Assembly (NCBI RefSeq): GCF_029227915.1
Contig: NC_079885.1
Span: forward strand, 10,715,001-10,779,000
DNA from: Hydractinia symbiolongicarpus
Taxonomy: Eukaryota; Cnidaria; Hydrozoa; Anthoathecata; Hydractiniidae
DNA: 64,000 nucleotides
Direction of reading: 5' to 3'
The notes beneath the pieces are model-generated. The model saw only the letters and a program-made list of their open reading frames with translations. It made no database searches and had not been told where the DNA came from. Made by a program: the position numbers and the translations under genes. Each line of letters begins with the position of its first letter. The first letter of the stretch is position 1. Below, one piece after another: positions 54,901 to 64,000 of the stretch.

Positions 54901-57900
54901 TTTGGTTGGTACATGATATAGTGATTGATACATAGATCTCTAAAAATATTTATTCAACTAAACGCTAATTATTTGCAATTCTTACAAAATAACAATGTGT
55001 TTCATTTACCACAACGGTGCATGAATACAAGTTCAAAGTTTATAGGCTGATAAAAATAAAATTTAGGAGAAGTTCTTACCAGTTAGATAGCGGACAGTCA
55101 GTAAAATAAAGAACAACCATGAATTCTCCATTTTAATTTTCATTTGTGTCCTAAACTCTGAAAGAGTGAAAAAGAATAAAATAACGGAATATTATAACAA
55201 GATTATTACACGTTACATTGGTGTGTTGTGAAAGCATGGAACGGATGTGACTTTATGGTTTTATGTAGTAACGAAGAAAAGAAGGTTTTTGGAAGGACTA
55301 AAACACAAATTAAGAACTGTAACGGCTACTCAATATATCAAAATTAGGTAACAAGCCCAACAACAATCGATAAAACATAACAACACTAAATATTTAATAA
55401 AATTACTAAGAATAGTAACAACGCCAACAAAAAGTAGTAACAACGCCAACAAAAGTAGTAACAACGTCAACAAAAAGTAGTAACAACGTCAACAAAAAGT
55501 AGTAACAACGCCAACAAAAAGTAGTAACAACGTCAACAAAAAGTAGTAACAACGTCAACAAAAAGTAGTAACAATGCCAACAAAAAATAGTAACAATGCC
55601 AACAAAAGTAGTAAGAACGTCAACAAAAGTAGTAACAGCGCTAATAAAAGTAGTAACAACGCTAATAAAAGTAGTAACATCACCAACAAAAGTAGTAACA
55701 TCACCAACAAAAGTAGTAACATCACCAACAAAAGTAGTAACAGCGCCAATAAAAGTAGTAACAACGCTAATAAAAGTAGTACCAGCGTTAACAGAAGTAG
55801 TAACATCACCAACAAAAGTAGTATCAGCGCTAATAAAAGCAGTACCAGCGTTAACAAAAGTAGTAACATCACCAACAAAAGTAGTATCAGCGCTAATAAA
55901 AGTAGTAACAACGCTAATAAAAGTAGTACCAGCGTTAACAAAAGTAGTAACATCACCAACAAAAGTAGTACCAGCGCTAATAAAAGTAGTAACAACGTCA
56001 AGAAAAGTAGTAACATCGCCAACAAAAGTAGTAACACCGCCAACAAGTAGTAACAACGCCAACAAAAAGTAGTAGCAACGTAACAGCGCTAACAAAAGTA
56101 TTAACAGCGCCAACAAAAGTAGTAACAACGCCAACAAAAAGTAGTAACATCTTCACCAAAAGTAGTAACATCGCCAACAAAAGTAGTAACAGTGCTAACA
56201 AAAGTAGTACCAGCGCTAACAAAAGTAGTAACAGTGCTAACAAAAAGAGTAACAACGCCAGCAAACGTAGTAATATCGCCAGCAAGAGTAGTATAGAAGC
56301 AATTAAAATATAGATGAAGCAAAAAGAAAGACGGTAACAATTATACAAATAATTGGGTGCAGAAATAAATTTTTCAGGTTGCTAAATCGATTAGATCTTT
56401 AATCAGTAGAGAATAAAACTGCTTTGTCAACAAAAAACCTTCAAAAGAAGAGGATATACGCTCCACATTGTGGTATCCAGATGGCTAGAATAAACTCGAT
56501 TTATCCTCATGGAAGAAAAGATAATGAAATCATATCATTTTTTCAGCTGTGAATCTGAATACAAACAACACAACAGAAAAAAAACCTTAGACTAGCAATT
56601 AAAACACGTCCATATGAAAAGCTGAAGTTTGTTTGCTTTTTAGAAATATTCACTCCCTTTTCTTCTTGATTCAACATTGGCCTACAGAAGGAATAACATC
56701 ATTATGAGCATCTCATAAGAGAAAGAATAATTGATGAATGTTTACTCCAATTTCAAAAAAATACTGTTTGTTTGTTTGCTGAGAAATCTTTTATGAGCAA
56801 TACAGACCAGATTTTTTTATCCTTTGATAAAAATTACTGAATACACTAACGTACCAATTATATTCGTAGAAACAGCATTTTAGATGTTGTGTGGGTACAA
56901 AAATCGAGTTTTTTACCTAATAAACAATATAAAGAAATTCGGAGTCAGATAAAGTAAAATGAACTTAAGTGCCTAATCTCCACTTTTTCACAGATACTTA
57001 ACTCTTTTACACCAGATCAAACTTTCTGTGAAGATCACTACACGATACTAGAATATAGTAAAACGTTCCCTACTCACGAGAAGGGTGTTTCTGTGTAACG
57101 TAACATGAAGTCTATCAACATCATCAGCACAATTGAGCAGTTTTTGCAAATGGATTTAAAATTTAGAGAATTACAAACTAAATGAATGATCTTATTGTGG
57201 AACTATGATATGCAGAAAACACATTATAAAGAAATGCTCAAAATGAAGTTATCAGAACGATCTACATATTTGCAGGCTGTTCTGTAAACCTTCAGGAATA
57301 AAAAAAATTGACAATGTAATTCTTACAATTCTAATAACGTCAAAAAAAATTCTAATTGCAAAATCAAATATGCATAAAAAATTTCCCCAGAAAATAAAAA
57401 TATTTGCTCACAAATTTTCTTTCACACTGTTTTTTTAAACAATTCAATTAAAAAAAAAAATCATTTTAAATGTAAAAAAGCGACATAAAAAAAGAGGTTG
57501 CTATGAAAGAGAGACAAATGACATGACCATAAAAAACAAATAAATAAAATTGTACATTCGCATAAACCTTAAAAAAAGGCAAAAAAAATAGAGCAACAGC
57601 TTCAAAAACTATTATGAGCGATACTAAAATATAGAGATACACTAAAAAACCGCTCTAAACATTATTCCTAATGAAACTAACTCCCTCTATGACATCAATC
57701 CTCCAGAATCTGTACTATTCTAGCCAGGTGGATGGTTCAGACTACGATTAAACAAATGCTATTATAAAAAGATCTATCATCATCAGTAATATTCTCAATG
57801 ATCTTCCGTGAATTTATTCAAACTGCGTTTTAGCTGTTTCTTTTTGAATGTATCTTCAAGAATGTTGGTTATACTGATCGAAGACTAGCGAAATTGACAA

Positions 57901-60724
57901 CACAAAAAATGACAAGTTTTGAATAGAAAACAAAAAAACAGGAAAAGAATGGACAAACTTGGTCTGTTTGCAGAAGTAAAACAAATTTCTATTTACTACG
58001 TAAATAATTAGATAACATATTCTAATAAATACAAACAATAAGAAATCCTGAATCTGAAGTATAACCCACAACTAAAAGATTGTAAGACACAGGTAAATTA
58101 GATGAACAGTGACAAATAAATACTTAGCTTAGCATGGAAACGGGAACCAGATTGTTAATTAAAGGTGACAATGGTCGACTACACTAGGACACTTTATAAT
58201 AATATTGTAATTTAAATATTAGGGTACGACAGGCCATTTTTAACACATTAGTAAACATGATAAATTAATTCGCAAATCAGAATTTTTAACTTTTTGTTTA
58301 CCTGCTTGTCCCTACAGCAAGATTAAGTAATAGTGCCACAGATGGCTTAACTAAGTACCTTCCCAGTTAGAGAATTGATGAGAAAGTGTGTACTACAACG
58401 GAGTTTTTTATTACACGCTGCTTTATAAGAAACAATTAGCCAACATTTTTTTTTTCATTTTAACATCACTTTAATTTATGTTTTAAATATATACAAAATC
58501 AAATTTCAAATGATTTTCCCCCACTTTTTCCCTGACACACAATATATCTAAAGAACGCGCTAATATCTTCTAAAGCCTTACGAAAAGAGGCACACTTTCC
58601 CAGTGAATTTTTTTCTTGAAGAGTTTTTCACTGGTAAGGTGATCCTTACGCGTTTTAACTGCACCTGCTAATAAGAACAAACGTTCAGCTAAATGCAGAA
58701 GAACTCTGTAAAAACACTCACAAAATAACGGAGTTATATAACGGAGTTGGCAGTTGGTCAAATCAGTTGTCCTGTTTATCTCCCTTATCTTCAGCTATCC
58801 TCGTAATAAAATTTTCCAAAGCGTGTTGTATTTTACACAACATTGCGTTGCACTTCGAGTTATGATAACAAAACCATTTGAGTTCGGTTATCTCGTTAGA
58901 TAAAGCGAACAGAAATATAACTAACACGAATTATTACAAAGTTTATTACAAAGTAGTTTTAAAATCATACCTCTGGTTGATCAGCTGGAGGACCCATATC
59001 TATTATGTTGTCGGAAAATTCATTGTTTAAATAAATTCCAAATTCGAAATTTCGGTTGGAAAATCCAGGGGGGTTCGTAGTTACTGTCCACTATAAAAAT
59101 ACAACATGAATATTAAAAACGAAAATATTAATCACAAAAAGACTGGAGCGAGGCGGCAAGAAAACAAATGTTTAAAAAGCTATATCTGGAGTCTCAAAAT
59201 TTAACAAAAAGTGGATATATCATGGAGAATTTCTTATAAAAATATTTCAAGTAAGCCCCACCTGTGAAATCTCTCGAGAACTTTACCTATTTTTTCTTTT
59301 AATTGAAGTTTTAAAAAGACTACCATAACTTTTTCTACCATTTTTAAAGATAGACTTCTATCTCTCAATCGACTGTTTATATCAAAATTCTCAAGTGACA
59401 CCTCAAAGGTTTTCATCTATAGCAAACTAATGTTTTAAATTTGCACCACGAAACTTCGTTTTCTATTTGTCCAATTAATTGCCTCAATTGCTTAACTAAT
59501 AACCGTTTACTGTCATATTGTGAAGGAAATACAAGGTAAAACATTTTGTGAGTATAATTATGGAATCTATTAAAGCTGGTTCTCAAATTTTTTGTTACAC
59601 ATCAGGGTGGTCAACAAAAAACTAAGGAGAACTGTTACGAGTAAACAAGTGCTATGTTAATGTTAAATGTTCTATTTCTGTATTAGAAAGCTTAATGTAT
59701 AATTTTTTACAGATTTAAAATTATGAAAATTTTGAAAATTGAAAAATCAATATTTTGTGGTACCAATATGACATTATAACTTACGTAATATAATTACAAA
59801 TGTCAATTTAATGAAACGTGAATATCTTGAGAACGATAAAAATTTTTTTAAATTAAAATTTGGACCATTTTGAGCGTGATTGCTTAAATTCGACATTGTT
59901 TATAAAAAAGGGTAATCCTAAATATAATGGGCTTATAAGTCTCGCGGAACAACTACCCTGCACAACTTTTGATAGGATTTCCCAATGGCGTCAAAGTGGG
60001 TACACTTATTTACAGTATGCCATGAAAAAACAAAATGGCAGCAATAATTTTATTCTAATGTCAACACTTTTCCTGTAACGTCACCAGCACCTAGAAATTT
60101 GCTCGAAATACTCCTTAAAATTCAATTACTTTAGTTCTAGAACAAATTTTTAGATTTTGTTTAAAGTTTCTTGTAGCCAAATAAAAGTTATTTAACATAT
60201 TTTTTGGTTTTTACATAATTCCCATAAAAGAAAGCCGAAAATTGCCCAGAAATCCAATTTTCGGGTAAAACTAAAACAAGTCAGGAAGTCGGGTAAATCA
60301 CGTTTCTAAACTTTTCAAAATGACTCCCCTTGATGAAACAAAGTTGTGCTAGGAGTGTCGAGTTCTAAGATTAGTCTTAACAAAAGTTATTTAATTTTCC
60401 AGATCGTAAGGATTTCATAGAAAATCAAGGGATGGATTAGAGTAACGGCCCAAAGAGTTTGGGGCAGATCCCGCTCCCCCCAAATGTTTTAGACAACCAA
60501 AACCTATTTTAATTGATTATTACGTTAACGGTAGGTTACTTACCTCACAGCAGTTTGAAGGTTTCATGGTGATACGATTTATTCTTTTACCCAAACCTTT
60601 CTGCAGTACAGGCACCACCATTTCAGCAAGCAAGAGCGACCAATCACCACCGAAGTCAACGATCTTACTCTTGTAGGTCTCTTCATTTAGGAGTTTTTCC
60701 TTGAATGAGTTTAAATGCGACAAC
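42986..60724 (-). CDS. NOL6: NOL6 / Nrap nucleolar RNA-associated protein, C-terminal two thirds
   Basis: Fifteen exons, GT/AG borders, phases agree: 60724-60544, 59090-58971, 49180-49032, 48684-48444, 48107-48005, 47767-47616, 47030-46828, 46731-46579, 46291-46194, 46026-45902, 45806-45726, 44598-44407, 44148-44047, 43845-43792, 43093-42986 (~687 aa). Landmarks of the family: LLLAEMVVPVLQKGLGKRI, MGPPADQPE joined to AKEFRDFWGAKSELRRFQDG, LSKRWIASQML, FLRFLNFLTKFDWQNEPLIV, ATPYDKEMSVWTK, MFRPSLEDY, AMFFYDAYGGTKVGVVWKP, AILSDFKVIGKGLV. Nrap is a nucleotidyltransferase-fold protein of the UtpC/SSU processome that acts in 18S rRNA maturation in the nucleolus. Human NOL6 is ~1,150 aa, so ~450 N-terminal residues lie outside or unrecognised. 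The exon 11 donor could be 6 nt further. No stop or shift seen. Confidence 0.9.
43141..43534. mobile_element. non-autonomous DNA transposon in last NOL6 intron
   Basis: Ends GGGCCATTCAAAAATTACGT and, reversed, GGGCCATTCAACAATTACGT, about 394 bp, no coding sequence. Superfamily and target duplication not clear from the sequence. Confidence 0.75.
43848..43935 (+). repeat. ~28-bp tandem repeat, three units, in a NOL6 intron
   Basis: TATAGCACGCATGGTATACA recurs twice and a third diverged unit (TATAAAACGTATGGTAACCA) follows, next to the polypyrimidine tract of the penultimate exon. Confidence 0.7.
49181..52122 (-). other. NOL6 intron sequence, 3' of the nested GPCR
   Basis: No gene. Around 51930-52110, AAAGGTCT(A/G)AGGTAT-type phrases recur three times over ~180 bp directly after the GPCR stop codon, a short duplicated 3' UTR segment. 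Confidence 0.6.
52123..55143 (-). CDS. family C GPCR, metabotropic-glutamate-receptor-like, two exons
   Basis: Exons 55143-55080 and 54683-52123, GT/AG, phase 1; ~874 aa, normal for mGluR-type receptors. Exon 1 encodes a signal peptide (MKIKMENSWLFFILLTV). Venus-flytrap ligand domain to ~residue 500, with AVIGPYSSEISEF, LPTISFGASSGKLS (the SATS-like amino-acid-binding turn), NWNYVGIMYTNNEDG. Then the cysteine-rich NCD3G module (LLGCCWKCKPC ... CKSCLLGEKANDEQTKC), seven TM helices from ~570 (SIVVVVFSCLTLIPIMIICA onward), FSEIKSIGVTMYV before TM6 in place of the usual FNEAK motif, and a Ser/Asn-rich tail. Plasma-membrane receptor; the ligand is probably an amino acid or relative, by family. The gene lies wholly in NOL6 intron 2 on the same strand. 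Intact. Confidence 0.92.
55412..56292 (+). repeat. 21-bp minisatellite, about 42 units
   Basis: Units of AGTAGTAACA(A/T)CGCCAACAAA with point variants (GCCAAC, GCTAAT, ATCACC, GTTAAC); part of the units are 22 bp (AAAAAG). As 21 is divisible by three and units lack stops, long frames stay open on both strands (for example SSNNANK and KVVTALI repeats). It lies ~270 bp upstream of the GPCR first exon, within NOL6 intron 2. Confidence 0.9.
56300..58970 (-). other. NOL6 intron, no gene seen
   Basis: AT-rich; several short homopolymer A runs; no coding or repeat signal that I can name. Confidence 0.6.
59091..60543 (-). other. NOL6 intron 1 in window, no gene seen
   Basis: AT-rich. The open frame at 59860-60078 (plus) has no recognisable content. 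Confidence 0.55.
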
Positions 60725-61599
60725 CTGAAAATGAAATAAAATACGCATTCCTAGAAAACAATTTCAAGACAAATGAAGGTTAGGGTTACCAGTTTCATTA
60801 CTTTCTAGCTGGAAAAATTTGAAAGAAATTGGTTAATTATTAGGACTGTTGCTAAACAACATCTTATGGGTATAAAGTAAAATTTGAAAAAAAATCTTCA
60901 AACAAAAAACATGTTTCTTATAAACAGGCACCACTTTGTGACTGTCGTCTGACCGTCATGAATAGACCTTGGTACTTTTTCTAGTCTAAGTACAATTAAA
61001 ATCAACATGTGCTTTTATAATATTACAGCTAAACAGCTTAAGCAATCATTGTAGATGCAGTTACATTTGCCCTGCTGCAAGCAACTGCTACTTCTTTTCT
61101 TTCTTAGTTTCTGTATCGAATAGCGGTTGGGTTGAGCACCTAAGTATCAAACCAATGCACTAACATCACATCTGGCTTTGTTACTTTGATTGGCAGTGAC
61201 TCTTTTAAATGTTTTCCACTATAAGGGTTGAATGTTGAGTTCCATTTTCACGTTCCTGCAAAACTTTTTAGAAGAGCAGCACATATACTACTGATTGTAA
61301 AAGAGGGTTACAGAACCGCCCTATTTACACTGGGGCGTGTGTTATAAATTGAGTTTGCATCACAAACGAAAGTCTTTGGTAATCTTGATAGCTGGTACTT
61401 GTTCATTGTATAAATTTCCTTAATGGCAAAGTTGTCAGGCAGAGTGATGCACCACCTTCACAATTAAGTTTATTTCATCGTTTCTTGTCGGAAGTCCAGG
61501 TATTTTAAATTTTCTTTAGGATTCAATTATATTTTCTTTCTTTTTTTTTATTCTGATTTGGATTTTGCTGCAGTCCTACTTATAGCTAGGATATGTTTA

Positions 61600-62930
61600 T
61601 TCTGTAACTGGATGTCGTTTCATCAAGCTTCAGTGATTAGCTTGGAGTTTGAACACTCGTTTTCAAATAATTCCGCAAATATCAGAATAGCTGGATCACC
61701 TATCTTTGGTGATTAAGATAACAATTTGCGTCCCTTGGTCCAACATTTGACACCATCAGTACTTGCAAGAACATATTCAGATAAAATAATATTATCAAAA
61801 TCTTTCAAATAATGTGCGATGTTTGGAATTGCACGCATACAAAATGCCGGTTTGTTTTTGCATCCGCCCATGAAACAACTAAGAGCTGCTTGAGGCTCCG
61901 TTTAGTGACTTTTTACAACATTGAACCAGGTCTAATCCTCTCACATTTATTCTCATTTGAAACTGCAATATTCGATAACTGCACCTAAATGTCTTTCACT
62001 ACGAAGTTATGTTCAAGTTGCTACCACTAAATACACTTCGCTTTTTATAAGTTGGTTTCTTTAAAAATTAGCCAGGATTTTTCAGGTTCTAGATAAAGCC
62101 AAACTTTGGACCCATATGGGAGATGTAATTTCACCATTTCGCAAGTTGTTTAATTCACCTGTGGCAGTTATTTTGTCAGTATATGGAGATGCTTTTGTTT
62201 TATTCACTACCTCCATGATCATAAATATAATTGGTATGATGGCAATCATGTACACAGCCATAGCAATCGAATCGCCCTGTGTTCTATTTTTGTGTGATTT
62301 TAGCTTTGTTCCTCCTAAAACAAAGGTTGCGATGAATGAGCAGATTACTTTAATGTTGCTCAAAAATACGTTCTGTTCACCGAATTAAATATATTTGCAG
62401 CGCCCACTTATAGTGCTGCTTCCGTCTCACCATCTTGAAATATGTTTTCATTGCCTGAACAACAGCCTTACACCCACATATTTGTCCAGCACAAGTTTGT
62501 AGATCAGACAGATTAAATAATATCGTCACGCACAGCAGATATAACAACTTTCCCTGCTATCCTTCTAAGAAATTTACCAACATCAATGGGACACACTCGA
62601 GGATTCTTGTCTAGATGAATCAGATGACATGCTAAGAAGGCCTCCATTAATGTTGGATCTTATTCAGCAGAGCACAACTTTGTATTACTCAAGCAAAAGC
62701 TTGGCATAAATTTGCAGATCTTGTACCAAAACTCTTTAAAAGCAATATCCTTCTCCAATCTCACTGATTCTGGATCAAAAAATCAGGTCTAACAGAAGGT
62801 GTGATGGGTGGTAAATGACGATTGTGTTAGAAAAAAGAATTAATGGCGTTCAACCAGGAAAAGTAGCCTCAAGAAACAAACCTAAAGGTTGAAGAAGCTG
62901 TGATCTATACTGCTTTCATAACCCAATGTA
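61600..62930 (-). pseudogene. decayed reverse transcriptase of the PLDKNPG/TQGD type
   Basis: On the minus strand in order: PTLMEAFLACHLIHLDKNP and RVCPIDVGKFLRRIAGKVV (~62660-62530), NRTQGDSIAMAVYMIAIIP (~62290-62230), SPYTDKITATGEL (~62190, where YADD is expected), EPQAALSCFMGGCKNKPAF and IPNIAHYLKDFDNIILSEYV (~61900-61780), then diverged GDPAILIFAELFENECSNSK. The catalytic Asp pair is changed and many stops occur. This RT type is common in corals and sponges as repeat-encoded proteins; I cannot place it in a named clade with certainty. It lies upstream of the first NOL6 exon seen, probably in an intron. Confidence 0.75.
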
Positions 62931-64000
62931 ATAGCATGTCTTGTCACGCAACTTCTTCAAAAATGGCCACCCTTTTCATATCATTAAAAAGAGTTATGTA
63001 GCCAAGATCACAGCCATACAACATGGTAATCTTGAAACTGATGCTTTTAAAGTAGTGTCTTTTTACTGCTTACTTAAAATGCCATGAAAAAATCATCAAC
63101 TGTATTAGTTTAATTTATCTTTTGGAAAAAAATAATAGCTTTTAAAAACAATATCCTAAAATTTATAATAATAACAAAAGAAGGACTAAAAATGTAGTAG
63201 ATAAAGTAGCAGAATTCTTTCCTTGAGTACGCTCCTACTAACACAAGTCAGATTAAAGAAACTAATCTCATAAAAAATATCAAATTACAACAATTAACAA
63301 TTGTCACACCTGCATAATACACGAAAAATTAAGACATAGAGTTGGCTAACCAATGCTACCAAATTGAAATTCTACTGTAGCTACTTGACCTCACTTAGAA
63401 ACAGTGTTTGTATGTTACACTTCATTGTTCTATTCTTTTAAAATCCAGTCGCATTTCATCGCTCTAAGAATCATGCAGTCATCAAGCAGATTTATATTAG
63501 CTAGTTTGAAAAACCAAGGTGAGTTTTGTCAGACGACGACGGAAAGTTCTTGAAAAAAGGACAGATATATGAAAAATGCCTGATTTAGGAGCAATAAAAT
63601 GCATCCTATACCCCTAGGTCAAATATCCATATGCAAAAAATAGAATGATGCAAAGATAAATTAGAAAAATGATGGAAGATGTCCACTGCACGAGTTAAAG
63701 AATGCAGTTTTCAGTACTGAGGGTCTATAAATTTTTTTCCCAAATGAATACATAAATGAATACATACGTGGATAAAGCCCTTAAAATGTAATAATTATTT
63801 AGAAGAAAACCAATCACTTTATGAGCTTCCCTTAAAATAAAAATAAAAGAAAGCAATTGATTCAGTTAAAGAAATTTAAATGTATAGAAGAAATAAAATG
63901 TGGTCTGAAATAAAGTCTGTCTTTGCAACCAAGATTTCCAGAAACTGAAGAAAACACAGATATTAGCTAAGTATGAAGGAGAGTATGGATAAGTTCAAGT
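62931..64000. other. no gene seen
   Basis: The remaining ~450 codons of NOL6 could not be found here. A plus-strand ATG frame ending in a good donor (63473-63521) is too short to call. Confidence 0.5.

Noticed and set aside
55406-56137. Long open frames (158-243 codons) over the 21-bp repeat on both strands
   Set aside because: They arise because the unit is a multiple of three without stops; all are low-complexity and overlap each other on both strands, inside a NOL6 intron.
63473-63521. Possible first exon of a plus-strand gene (MQSSSRFILASLKNQ then GTGAGT)
   Set aside because: Only 16 codons, no second exon seen before the window end.

Overview
The window looks like nuclear DNA of an AT-rich, intron-rich, repeat-laden animal, most likely a cnidarian (hydrozoan-like). 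The reasons are spliced genes with metazoan products (SLC7 amino-acid transporter light chain, NOL6/Nrap nucleolar protein, family C GPCR, WD40 protein) and a dense mix of LINE, BEL/Pao, P-like, TTAA-type and Penelope-type remnants with tRNA-derived SINEs. The species call is inference; no organism was named.

Layout. 0-5.3 kb: a LINE ORF open at the window edge, a second LINE tail and a decayed reverse transcriptase. 6.6-13.4 kb: a seven-exon WD40 gene on the minus strand whose introns hold partial copies of its own exons. 15-18.4 kb: a graveyard with a MITE, inverted repeats, hammerhead-like Penelope remnants, and fossil exons of an SLC7 gene. 18.5-31.3 kb: an eight-exon SLC7 transporter gene (plus strand) with a complete but broken BEL/Pao retrotransposon (LTRs 21998-22196 and 28374-28601, 4-bp target duplication) in intron 4. 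Exons 3 and 4 carry small frameshifting insertions.

31.9-38.9 kb: nested transposons. An outer element with TTAA target duplication and AGGAGTGGT termini carries a gene for a protein with a P2RX7 C-terminal-like cysteine domain. Two P-like elements are inserted in it in opposite orientation, each with a clear target duplication; the second splits the P2RX7_C-like exon. The P-like elements have two convergent genes: a THAP-domain transposase and an unfamiliar acidic C2H2-finger companion protein. The companion is the best candidate for an undescribed component: it is present in both copies, with matching 3' stem-loops and a start codon near the termini.

39.7-64 kb: a short membrane protein with Sel1-like repeats (minus), a SINE, then NOL6 (minus, 15 exons recognised from 60.7 down to 43.0 kb; N-terminal exons not found). 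A 9.8-kb NOL6 intron contains a complete two-exon metabotropic-glutamate-receptor-like family C GPCR on the same strand, and a 21-bp minisatellite. The far right holds a decayed reverse transcriptase of an unusual type.

SLC7 and NOL6 are convergent neighbours. Degenerate copies of their two 3' ends show that the junction was duplicated: one copy kept the SLC7 end, the other kept the NOL6 end.
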